64,000 bases of DNA from the NCBI GenBank assembly GCA_017961625.1, contig JAGCWY010000131.1, positions 3,378 through 67,377 on the forward strand. Direction: 5' to 3'. Positions 26,213 through 33,528 of this stretch are shown in pieces. Position 1 is the first letter of the stretch. Every line of letters begins with the position of its first letter. This stretch comes from Ruminococcus sp. GTDB lineage: Bacteria; Bacillota; Clostridia; Oscillospirales; Ruminococcaceae. A program made the translations under genes and the position numbers. Below the pieces are notes generated by a model. That model ran no database searches, was not told the origin of the DNA, and saw nothing but the letters and a program-made list of their open reading frames with translations.

Positions 26213-26677
26213 GATTTTTTCTCCTTTACAATATCATTAGCCCTGAGGCTTGATAGAATTATATCATAAACTGTAAAATAGTGCAATATTCGCGGGTTAA
26301 AATTTACAATCTAGTATTTTTTAGTTCACAAATTTGGATAAAAATTCTGACTTGTGGTTCAGCATACCTGATAAAGCATGTATTTGGGGGGCACCAGGAA
26401 AGTATAAATTTATTTGTTTATGATAGAAAAGATATAACTAAGAGGATATGCACTTACGGCTTTTGAGATAGCTCCTGATTATTTCAAGAAATAGAGAAAT
26501 ATCCCATGAGAACGTAAATTTGATATTTCCAGTGGAACTGCGTAGTGGACTTTTACGAATTGTTTTTTATCAACTTTTCTACGGGATTTTATCTTGGACA
26601 CATTCTACAATTACTCTGTGTATAGATTGTGCAAAACCATGAAATAAAGCTTCTTCATGCATTATTCACAAATTATT
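26213..26677. other. AT-rich intergenic stretch without recognisable gene
   Basis: Contains only short ORFs without RBS. Its start (26213-26280) holds the promoter area of the LRR-dockerin gene. Nothing else is supported. Confidence 0.5.
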
Positions 26678-26678
26678 C

Positions 26679-26707
26679 TTGATTTATCAAAATAGAAATG
26701 GTAAGAT
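26679..26707 (+). promoter_or_regulatory. Promoter of the structured leader/peptide unit
   Basis: TTGATT, 17-base spacer, TAAGAT. Predicted start near 26714. Confidence 0.5.
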
Positions 26708-26713
26708 TTTAAT

Positions 26714-26893
26714 ATAGAAAAATGATTCTGCAAAGCTCCGGAGATTAGGTCTAGACCGGAGTCTCTAGAATACGGGCAGTGAAAGCATTTAGGCGATCTT
26801 GCGGATAATGGAACGGGGAAATAATCATTTCCGGAATTGCCGACAATGCTTGTGCTTGTGTTCACCTGCGGATCAGAAACGGAGGTAAGAAAT
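26714..26893 (+). ncRNA. Structured 5' leader of a small peptide gene
   Basis: Two hairpin regions: CTCCGG / CCGGAG around 26737-26757, and a long rod from about 26776 to 26869 with nested pairs GCAG.TGAA / TTCA.CTGC, AAGCATT / AATGCTT, GGCGAT / ATTGCC and an apical GGAAAT / ATTTCC. The rod ends 12 bases before the RBS GGAGGTAAG of the peptide at 26894. I do not recognise a known riboswitch class. Confidence 0.5.
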
Positions 26894-26965
26894 ATGAAAG
26901 GTTTATTTATTGTTAGTTCACTAGCATTTGTTGCAGGCGCATGGTGGCACGCTTGTTTTAAGTGA
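26894..26965 (+). CDS. 23-residue hydrophobic peptide (leader peptide or small membrane peptide)
   Basis: Strong RBS CGGAGGTAAG, 4-8 bases before ATG. The peptide starts MKGLFIVSSLAFVAG, then AWWHACFK and stop: a basic start, one membrane-length hydrophobic stretch and a Trp-Trp-His triplet near the end. Its last codon and stop overlap AAGTGAGCC, which can pair with the 5' arm of the downstream terminator (27070-27078). That layout resembles attenuator leader peptides; a type I toxin-like membrane peptide is the alternative. Confidence 0.5.
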   Translation: MKGLFIVSSLAFVAGAWWHACFK

Positions 26966-27069
26966 GCCGGTAAAGCTTTCCGTTCTTGCGCATTGCATGA
27001 GAGGAATAGCGAAGACGTTGAAATAGAGACATACCTGCATACTTACAGAACATATATGGCATCATTCAT

Positions 27070-27098
27070 GGCTCACTTTCAGGTGAGCCTTTCTTTTG
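27070..27098 (+). terminator. Terminator / possible attenuator
   Basis: GGCTCAC / GTGAGCC stem with 6-base loop followed by TTTCTTTTG. The 5' arm plus two bases (GGCTCACTT) is the perfect complement of AAGTGAGCC at 26960-26968 at the stop of the small peptide, so an exclusive alternative pairing exists. The 100 bases between peptide and terminator hold nothing else clear. Confidence 0.75.
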
Positions 27099-27155
27099 CC
27101 CGGCTTAGTACAGAGGTATGCAACATTTTACAGGGAAGAAATTATTTCAAAATAC

Positions 27156-27184
27156 TTGCAATGATACTGAAAAAGTGATATAAT
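27156..27184 (+). promoter_or_regulatory. Sigma-A promoter of a short transcript
   Basis: TTGCAA, 17-base spacer, TATAAT; predicted start near 27191. Confidence 0.7.
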
Positions 27185-27190
27185 GTAACA

Positions 27191-27306
27191 AGGTTGATAC
27201 TCATTACGGCAAGGCGTATGACGCCAGTCCGGGTCGTGCTAAGTGTTTCATTTCTCTGTCGCAAAAATGATTCAAATATGATCTCCCGAAATATCGGGAG
27301 ATTTTT
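27191..27306 (+). ncRNA. Candidate small RNA of about 115 nt with its own terminator
   Basis: Transcript defined by the promoter above and a terminator ATCTCCCGA / TCGGGAGAT followed by TTTTTG at 27281-27306. An internal hairpin GGCG-TATGA-CGCC is visible near 27213-27225. There is no credible ORF. It lies upstream of the O-antigen-ligase-like gene and may be a free sRNA or a terminated leader of that gene. It does not match the SRP, 6S, tmRNA or RNase P motifs that I know. Confidence 0.5.
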
Positions 27307-27519
27307 GTCGATATCCATGGACTTTGATTGCTGTGCATGTCAGAAGGATCAGCTCCCTCTGATAGCTGTGATCGCTGCATTATGAGTCGTCCATATATTG
27401 CAAGCATGAATGTAAATATATTTCCCTGAAACCTGATCGTCTGAGACCTTGTATACAAGGGTGGGGGATATCCTGTGTCATAGGTCTATGGAAGGGGAAA
27501 AGCGAAAGGATTTTTGCGG
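27307..27519 (+). other. Leader region of the O-antigen-ligase-like gene
   Basis: 213 bases without an ORF. A palindrome CCTTGTATACAAGG (27453-27466) and the RBS GAAAGGA at 27503-27509 are seen. No clear promoter. Confidence 0.4.
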
Positions 27520-28845
27520 ATGTTTAAAGATTTGCTTCGGACTCCGGCTAAGCTGCTGTTCCTGCTTATCTTCTTTTTCTATGTATTTGACGTCAATTTC
27601 AGCTTCGTGCCGATAACGACCAGTGTTGGCATAGGAATGATAGGTGTGGTAGCGCTTATAGCCTTTATGCTGACTGAGAATATAAGAGTGGAGAGCAAGA
27701 GCGTCAAAGCAGTATGGCTGTTGTTTCTGCTGGTATTATGCCTCCTGATATCTGTCATTTATAATCAGAGCACTGATTTTTCGTTTCTGTTTAAAGAGAT
27801 ATTCAGAAACAATATACTGGTATTCTCAGGTGCCTTTCTTATGGCGCTTATGTGCTCAAGGTGGGAGATAAGTGCACGTGACGGGCTGAAATGTTTTATA
27901 TTCGTATCGGCGCTGCAAAGCGTTATTACGATAATATCCTTTATTGTTCCTCCTGTGGGAGAGAGCCTGCGTTCTATACAGAGTTTCAATGACCGAATAG
28001 CAAACGTTCTTGGTGACGGAATTAGAGCCTTCGGACTTGGCGCCGGCTTTGACAGAGGCTCCTTCATAATGTCATTCCTGTTGATAATCACCTGCTATCT
28101 CTACGTGACCTGCGGTGAGGAGGAGAAAAAAGGAAAATACATCTTTCTTTATATATTGCAGGCGTTTGCCGGCTTGCTCATGGCTCGAAGCATAATAACT
28201 GGAGTGGCTTTTTCGCTGCTCTATATACTGCTGATACCCAGGAAGAAATTCGTAGCTTTCAAGTTCGTCCTGAAGCTGGTCTTGACCATAGCTTCTTTTG
28301 TCGCACTGGTAATGGTGTTCTTTCCTAACGTACTTGAAAAGTATCAGGGAACAATAGTATGGCTAACGGAGTTCTTCAATACGGAAAAGATAGCAGCGAC
28401 CGGAAAGACCACGAATACTCTCGATACCCTGTTCAACCATATGTACTTTGTCCCTGAGAAAACGAGCACATGGGTGATAGGCGATGGCTATTATCTCAAT
28501 CAGCATGGCTCGCCCTATATGAACGTGGACCCTTGCTATATGCGATATCTGCTTCTCTTCGGCGTAGCGGGAACAGCGGTATTCCTTATATTCATAATCA
28601 CTCTTGCATTCATACTCAGGTCTGACGAAAGCGACTATTTCGGAGAAGATAAGGAGCATAAAACCGCTTATGATCTCATGCTTGTCTTCTTTGTGCTGGA
28701 GCAGTTGCTGATATATGTAAAACTCGATTTCCATTTCTATTTTATAGTATACTTTATGCTGTGGCTGGAATTCTTCAACAAGAAGAAGTTCCCCGTCAAT
28801 TACGAAGCCCTTATGGAAAGGCTAACGGCTGGCAATATATTTTAA
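27520..28845 (+). CDS. O-antigen ligase/polymerase-like integral membrane protein
   Basis: 441 residues, with about ten to twelve hydrophobic segments spread over the whole length and one large extracellular loop between roughly residues 285 and 345 (ending in YLNQHGSPYMNVDPCYMRY), the layout of WaaL/Wzy/RfaL family proteins (Wzy_C-like). Such proteins ligate or polymerise polysaccharide repeat units on the outer face of the membrane. The start at 27520 is 10 bases after GAAAGGA; a TTG two codons earlier is less likely. Downstream and convergent are polyol-phosphate genes, suggesting surface glycan synthesis. Confidence 0.75.
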   Translation: MFKDLLRTPAKLLFLLIFFFYVFDVNFSFVPITTSVGIGMIGVVALIAFMLTENIRVESKSVKAVWLLFLLVLCLLISVIYNQSTDFSFLFKEIFRNNILVFSGAFLMALMCSRWEISARDGLKCFIFVSALQSVITIISFIVPPVGESLRSIQSFNDRIANVLGDGIRAFGLGAGFDRGSFIMSFLLIITCYLYVTCGEEEKKGKYIFLYILQAFAGLLMARSIITGVAFSLLYILLIPRKKFVAFKFVLKLVLTIASFVALVMVFFPNVLEKYQGTIVWLTEFFNTEKIAATGKTTNTLDTLFNHMYFVPEKTSTWVIGDGYYLNQHGSPYMNVDPCYMRYLLLFGVAGTAVFLIFIITLAFILRSDESDYFGEDKEHKTAYDLMLVFFVLEQLLIYVKLDFHFYFIVYFMLWLEFFNKKKFPVNYEALMERLTAGNIF

Positions 28846-28869
28846 TGAAATATGATACATAAACTAAAA

Positions 28870-28915
28870 GGCGTAATGAGGTATTGATTTGTGATACACT
28901 CATTACGCCCTTTTA
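28870..28915. terminator. Bidirectional terminator
   Basis: 11-base stem GGCGTAATGAG / CTCATTACGCC with an 18-base loop, followed by CTTTTATT on the plus strand and CTTTTAG on the minus strand. Serves the convergent ligase-like gene and HAD phosphatase gene. Confidence 0.8.
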
Positions 28916-29557
28916 TTATTTACTGCTCAGAAGCTTGTCAAGCAGCTCTGGCAGGTCGCTGAATTTTTTCAGTTCCGGCACGGTATGATCTATTTTACCG
29001 AAGCCGTAAGCGGCATGGATAAAATCATAGCCTGCCTGCATGGTGGCGTCGTAGTCACCCTGTATATCCCCGACATAGTAGGCTTTGTCAAGTCTGTTCC
29101 TATCTGCGAGAAGAGCGATATTTTCACCCTTTCCCTTGAGGTTGTTGCCGTAGCACTCTATATCGTCAAAGTATTTCTCAAAGCCGTAATGCTCAAGAAA
29201 AGCTTCTATGTAGCCGCTCTGACAGTTGCTTACAATGTAGAGGGAGCAGCGGCGCTTAAGCCGCTTGAGCGTCCTTTCAAGGTCGGGATAGAGCACTCCG
29301 CCGTGGATACGTAGGTATTCGTTTTCGTACTGGCAGCACTCATCGAGCAGTTCATAGCGTTCCTTTTCTGGCAGGTCGCCGAATAGGATATCCGCTATCC
29401 TGTCCATCGTAAGACCCATTATGCTCATAACGTCCTGTTTTGTGATATCAGGGCGTTTCATACCTAGTGAGCGTATTTTTTCAGTCCATGAAGCGGCAAC
29501 GTTTTCCGAGGAATCCCATAAAGTGCCGTCCATATCAAATATAAGACCTGTTTTCAT
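28916..29557 (-). CDS. HAD-superfamily phosphatase
   Basis: 213 residues. Motif I DMDGTLWDS at residues 8-16 (nucleophile and acid Asp), Ser in IVSNCQSG (motif II), Lys in NLKGKGEN (motif III) and YYVGDIQGDYDA (motif IV), the pattern of phosphoglycolate-phosphatase-like HADs with a helical cap. Its ATG overlaps the stop of the upstream dehydrogenase gene (ATGA), so the two are translated together; a substrate made by that enzyme (glycerol phosphate type) is a fair guess. Confidence 0.88.
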   Translation of the reverse strand: MKTGLIFDMDGTLWDSSENVAASWTEKIRSLGMKRPDITKQDVMSIMGLTMDRIADILFGDLPEKERYELLDECCQYENEYLRIHGGVLYPDLERTLKRLKRRCSLYIVSNCQSGYIEAFLEHYGFEKYFDDIECYGNNLKGKGENIALLADRNRLDKAYYVGDIQGDYDATMQAGYDFIHAAYGFGKIDHTVPELKKFSDLPELLDKLLSSK

Positions 29558-30618
29558 TTGCCTTCCACCATTCTATTGTATATTTCGCCGAGCTGAACTT
29601 TGTCGTGCTTTATATCGTCGAGGACGGTTATCCTGCCCGGTCTGACAGTCCTTGCTTTAAGCCATATATCCGCGAACATATCTTCTGTTATGCCGTAGGA
29701 CTGCGGATTTATGTCAAGCCCGTAGGTCTTGAAAAAGCCGAGGAGACCGCTTATGTCCTGTCCCTGAAAGATACAGGCAGGGATAGTGCCGAGAGCAACG
29801 CCAAGGCCATGTGATATCTTTATCTGCGGATAGTACTCCTCAATGGCGTGGGCAAAGAGATGCTCGCTTCCACTGCATGGTCTTGATGAGCCAGCTATCT
29901 CCATAGCAAGGCCACCCATGACGAGAGCTCGTGAAAGTATCCTTATGAATACCCGGCTCTTCATGTTTTTTTCGTCGCAGTGATATACTGAATCGTAGCT
30001 CATTCTGCTTAGGGCGTAGGCGAAGTCATCTACCTGTGAGGAGGTCCTTGACGCCGAAAGCTTCCAGTCATAGAGGGCTGTATGCTTTGCGATAGTATCT
30101 CCGATACCGGACAGTGTCTGACTCTCGGGAGCGTTTATTATCATATTGGTATCAACGATTATCGCTGTTGGTATCTTGCAGTCAAGAGTTTTACGAGTGC
30201 TGCCGTAGGTCTCCAGTACCGCGAAGGGGGAGGCAAGGGAATCGTTGCTGAGGGAAGTGGGCATACAGATATATACCGCCTTGCTGATATGAGCAGCGTA
30301 TTTGGCAGTATCGAGAACTCTTCCTCCGCCAATGCCGATAATGACTTTTATGTCTTCAACGCAGACCTTTTTAGCGATAGCGACAGCCTCGTCGAAACTT
30401 GCCTCTTTCATTGCGACTATCTCAGCTTCTCCGAAGTCATGGCTGATATCGTTTATTTTGTCCCTATAAATTCCGATAAGGAACTCTTCTGAGATAACGA
30501 TTGTTTTTTGGCCGATTATTTCGGGGATATATCTTTGGATTATCTCGTCCGAGTGAAAAAAAGCGTCCTCCTCTACTGCAAGGCAGATAGGGAGATTGAA
30601 TCTTGTATGCTGGTTCAT
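29554..30618 (-). CDS. Glycerol-1-phosphate dehydrogenase-like enzyme (AraM/EgsA family)
   Basis: 354 residues, iron/zinc-dependent dehydrogenase fold. NAD site GIGGGRVLDTAKYAAH near residue 95, then MPTSLSNDSLASPFAVLE and the metal-site region SGSEHLFAHAIEEYY with His near 268 and SHGLGVALGT near 285. These are features of the sn-glycerol-1-phosphate dehydrogenase family, archaeal in origin and also found in some Gram-positives (AraM). Coupled to the HAD phosphatase. RBS GGAGGCGG. Probably supplies a glycerol phosphate or glycerol unit for surface polymers; substrate not proven. Confidence 0.78.
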   Translation of the reverse strand: MNQHTRFNLPICLAVEEDAFFHSDEIIQRYIPEIIGQKTIVISEEFLIGIYRDKINDISHDFGEAEIVAMKEASFDEAVAIAKKVCVEDIKVIIGIGGGRVLDTAKYAAHISKAVYICMPTSLSNDSLASPFAVLETYGSTRKTLDCKIPTAIIVDTNMIINAPESQTLSGIGDTIAKHTALYDWKLSASRTSSQVDDFAYALSRMSYDSVYHCDEKNMKSRVFIRILSRALVMGGLAMEIAGSSRPCSGSEHLFAHAIEEYYPQIKISHGLGVALGTIPACIFQGQDISGLLGFFKTYGLDINPQSYGITEDMFADIWLKARTVRPGRITVLDDIKHDKVQLGEIYNRMVEGK

Positions 30619-30661
30619 GCTGCCGCCTCCGTTTCAGTTATTATCGTGGGGGTATATAATT

Positions 30662-30689
30662 ATTATACCACATATAACAGAAAAATCAA
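30662..30689 (-). promoter_or_regulatory. Promoter of the dehydrogenase-HAD operon
   Basis: Minus strand: TTGATT, 16-base spacer, TATAAT, directly abutting the inverted repeat at 30690-30748. Confidence 0.65.
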
Positions 30690-30748
30690 CCGGCGGGTGC
30701 TCAAATCATAATTTGGCGTAGCAAAATTATGATTTGAACACCCGCCGG
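30690..30748. repeat. 25-bp near-perfect inverted repeat
   Basis: Arms at 30690-30714 and 30724-30748, one mismatch, 9-base loop. Outer half is GC-rich (CCGGCGGGTG), inner half AT-rich. No T-run follows on either side, and a separate ordinary terminator lies next to it. It stands immediately upstream of a -35 box. Could be a MITE/REP-like element, a regulatory cruciform or an extra terminator. Confidence 0.7.
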
Positions 30749-30762
30749 GTAACAGAATGAAC

Positions 30763-30790
30763 AAGCCCCGAAGCAATTGCCTCGGGGCTT
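30763..30790 (-). terminator. Terminator of the duplicated-domain dockerin gene
   Basis: AAGCCCCGA / TCGGGGCTT stem, loop about 10 bases, just after the stop read on the minus strand; TT follows and then mixed sequence. Confidence 0.7.
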
Positions 30791-30796
30791 TAATGA

Positions 30797-32776
30797 TCAA
30801 AGCTCAGGTGTTCGCTCAGACGGCTCTGCGCAGTCAGGAGGGATTATCTCTTTTTCACTGAGACCGAGGAGCTGCTCCTGTATGGCAAGAGCGTCGTTGG
30901 TCGTAAGACCGTCACCGTTTGCGTCGGCGTTTTTCAGACCCTGAGCGGTAATACCCTTTGCTGCTTTTATTCCGTACTTGTTGGGATTTGCAAGGGACTG
31001 CATTATCATTACTGCGTCAGACATATCTATCTCGCCGTCGGCGTTGGCGTCACCTGATATACCGTTTATAAGGACAGGTCTGCTGCAATAGTAGACTTTA
31101 GTGTTCTCTATAGCCAGCTCTGTAGTGCCGCAGGGAAGATCATAGCTGATGCCGTTGTCCGTAAGGTACTTTATTGCATTGTAGAGCTCCTTGCCGTCCT
31201 GTGAGCGGTTATCGCCTATAAGGAATGCCCAGTCGTATTCCCTTCTGAACAGATACTCTATATAGGTATCATCGGTGATTTCCTGAAGATCGAGAGCAGC
31301 CAGCTTTTCAAGGATGTCCTCCTTAGTGCAGCTGCTTCCCTTAGGCAGACGGCTGTCGATATAGAGTACCGTATAAAACGGGTAGTTCGCCCAATCCTCA
31401 TATACTACATAATGCTCTTCTATGGACACCACATTGTCGCATTTCTTTATTTTTTCCAGCAGTACATTCATAACATCCTTTGAAGGAGCGTTCCTTATGC
31501 GGTAGGTGTCATTGCTTTTTCCTATTGTCAGGGTGTTGCGACCGTCAATCTTTATATCTTCAAATAGCTGTTCGATAGGCAGCTCAGTGCCTTCTCTTAC
31601 CTTTACAACGGTCTCTACGCCGCGAACAACAGCGATATGCGTCCTGCCAGTGTCATCGACCTTGAACAGCATTTTTTCCCTGTTTGAGGGATAGAGCTCA
31701 TTTTCGTAATAGCTTGAAAGGTCGAGATAGTTACCGGAGAAATCATCAAAGGCTTCGTCAAGGGTCATCGCCTTGTATTGAGCGTCAAGCTCGGGAGTGG
31801 GATTTTTGATCTTGCTCCATACCTCTACAAGGTTTTCGCCTTTCTGTTCGATTTCATCGGTTTCAGGAACAGCAGGTGGATTTTCGTAGTCGTACTTCTG
31901 ACCTACAGCGTAGTCCCTGTGGCAGAAATAAACTGTTGTCTCCAGCATTCCCAGAAGAGTCTTATACCACATCGTTTCGTAGCTCAGGCCGGTGTCCGCA
32001 AGATACTTGAAAGCATCGTAGATATCCGTCTGTTCCTTTGAACGGTTCTCACCGAAACTGAAGAAATATCTGTAGCCTTTTTTCATTGTATTTGCGAGCG
32101 AAGAATCATCGTTTTTTTCCTGAAGGTCGAGAGCGGACATCTTGTCAAGGAGTTCCGTCATTTCGGAGTCGCTGAGCTTTGTCTTTCCAATATAGATGCC
32201 GTACATACTTACGTAATTTGCTGTGTCCTCATAAAGCGCTATATGCTCAGTTACAGAAACTATGTTTTCATAGTCTGCCAGCTGGTTCAGCACGTAGTAT
32301 AAAGCGTCCTGTGATTCCACTTCTTTAAGTTTGTAGGTATTTCCGTCCTTTGTGAATTGCGGAGGCTTGAAACCCATTCCAGCTGCATCATGACGTATCT
32401 CGTCCACCGGTAGCTCAGTACCTTCTGTGACTTCAATAACGGTCACTGGATAATAGATGAAGAAATTTCTGGCTTTTCCGTTTTCGTCTATGCAGAAGCT
32501 TCCGCTATTTGACTTGTAAGGGAAACTGCTACCATTGCTGCTTGAGAGGGGAACATAGTCACCGCAAAGCTCCTCGAGCACCTCATCAAGGGTAGCACTG
32601 CTGTAGTATTCGTCATAAGCTGACGGGTCGTTGCGGAGCTCGGAGTACAGATCCGAAAGGGAAATCTGTCTGCCCTGTATTTTTTCGTTGTCCGCGTTAG
32701 CGCTCACAGGCAGCAAAGAAAAAGTCATTCCAGCCGCTAAAACCAGCGACAAAAGTTTCTTTTTTATACTATTCAT
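30797..32776 (-). CDS. Secreted dockerin protein with a tandemly duplicated unknown domain
   Basis: 659 residues. Signal peptide (1-28), then two copies of a domain of about 260 residues: copy 1 starts TLDEVLEELCGDYVPLSS, copy 2 MTLDEAFDDFSGNYLDLSS. Both continue with matching landmarks (EVTEGTELPVDEI / KVREGTELPIEQL; VSVTEHIALYEDTANY / VSIEEHYVVYEDWANY; LAALDLQE-type strand; YRYFFSFGENRSKEQ / YDWAFLIGDNRSQDG). The C-terminus is a dockerin of the LADAV/MQSLANP class (DANADGEIDMSDAVMIMQSL). No catalytic motif recognised. RBS GAGGAGG. Confidence 0.83.
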   Translation of the reverse strand: MNSIKKKLLSLVLAAGMTFSLLPVSANADNEKIQGRQISLSDLYSELRNDPSAYDEYYSSATLDEVLEELCGDYVPLSSSNGSSFPYKSNSGSFCIDENGKARNFFIYYPVTVIEVTEGTELPVDEIRHDAAGMGFKPPQFTKDGNTYKLKEVESQDALYYVLNQLADYENIVSVTEHIALYEDTANYVSMYGIYIGKTKLSDSEMTELLDKMSALDLQEKNDDSSLANTMKKGYRYFFSFGENRSKEQTDIYDAFKYLADTGLSYETMWYKTLLGMLETTVYFCHRDYAVGQKYDYENPPAVPETDEIEQKGENLVEVWSKIKNPTPELDAQYKAMTLDEAFDDFSGNYLDLSSYYENELYPSNREKMLFKVDDTGRTHIAVVRGVETVVKVREGTELPIEQLFEDIKIDGRNTLTIGKSNDTYRIRNAPSKDVMNVLLEKIKKCDNVVSIEEHYVVYEDWANYPFYTVLYIDSRLPKGSSCTKEDILEKLAALDLQEITDDTYIEYLFRREYDWAFLIGDNRSQDGKELYNAIKYLTDNGISYDLPCGTTELAIENTKVYYCSRPVLINGISGDANADGEIDMSDAVMIMQSLANPNKYGIKAAKGITAQGLKNADANGDGLTTNDALAIQEQLLGLSEKEIIPPDCAEPSERTPEL

Positions 32777-32868
32777 AATGATACCTCCTCATAATGATAT
32801 TGCAGCTATAAGTGAAGGAGTCGACACCTTTCGTGCTCTTTCACTAACTTAGACGCAGAAAATGGTGC

Positions 32869-32931
32869 AAACGTCGCAGCTGGTTGAAATAAAAATTATT
32901 TTATTGTATAATGAAAAAAACTGCGACGTTT
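32869..32931 (+). promoter_or_regulatory. ECF operon promoter enclosed by an 11-bp inverted repeat
   Basis: AAACGTCGCAG (32869-32879) and its exact complement CTGCGACGTTT (32921-32931) flank TTGAAA (32884-32889), a 17-base spacer and TATAAT (32907-32912). The right arm lies just after the predicted start of transcription. GACGTC-type motifs recur nearby (32851 and 32943 areas). Confidence 0.65.
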
Positions 32932-32973
32932 TATGATATTTTGACGTCTAATTAATAAAGAAAGGAGTATGCG

Positions 32974-33528
32974 ATGAAAAACGGTGAAAGCAGCTACAGC
33001 CGTTTCCTTTCCGGAGATAAGAATGCACTGGACGAATTGATACGTGACTACAAGGACGGACTTATCTTCTATCTTTACAGCATAGTCGGCGATATCCATA
33101 AAGCCGAGGAATATGCGATAGACACCTTTATAAAGCTCTATACTGACAGACCTGTATTTCGCGGAGAAAGCGCCTTCAAGACGTGGCTTTATACTATCGG
33201 CAGGAACATCGCATACGACGGTATGCGTAGGAAGCCCAAATATGCAGAGGTACCTCTTGATGATGCCCATGATCTTTCGGAGGCGGCTTCTCTTGAGAAG
33301 GAATATATCAAGGACGAGGAGCGGATAATGCTCCGGAGGACGATACAGAAGCTCAAGCCCGAATACAGCCAGATACTTTATCTTATATATATCGAAGGAT
33401 TCGACCATTCCGAAGCCGGAGCTATAATGAAAAAGTCAGGCAAACAGGTCAGGGATCTGCTTTACCGTGCCAAGGGGGCACTGAAAAAAGAGCTGGAAAA
33501 GGAGGGATTCGTGTATGAGGAGCTATAA
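32974..33528 (+). CDS. ECF-family RNA polymerase sigma factor
   Basis: 184 residues. Region 2 (about 15-80) includes DYKDGLIFYLYSIVGDIHKA and the -10-recognition part FRGESAFKTWLYTIGRN; region 4 (about 120-175) ends with an HTH (FDHSEAGAIMKKSGKQVRDL). No N- or C-terminal extension. RBS AAAGGAG. The 3' end overlaps the next gene by 14 bases, the usual layout for a sigma/anti-sigma pair. Confidence 0.93.
   Translation: MKNGESSYSRFLSGDKNALDELIRDYKDGLIFYLYSIVGDIHKAEEYAIDTFIKLYTDRPVFRGESAFKTWLYTIGRNIAYDGMRRKPKYAEVPLDDAHDLSEAASLEKEYIKDEERIMLRRTIQKLKPEYSQILYLIYIEGFDHSEAGAIMKKSGKQVRDLLYRAKGALKKELEKEGFVYEEL

Noticed and set aside
26662..26865. 67-codon minus-strand ORF opposite the structured leader
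   Set aside because: No RBS, odd composition, and the plus strand has promoter, RBS and hairpin evidence.
26894..26965. Assignment of the small peptide as a true trp leader
   Set aside because: Only the MK start and WW pair resemble it; no tryptophan biosynthesis gene lies downstream.
27191..27306. SRP RNA, 6S RNA or ZTP riboswitch
   Set aside because: GGGTCGTG recalls part of the ZTP motif, but the rest of that motif and the SRP tetraloop region are missing.
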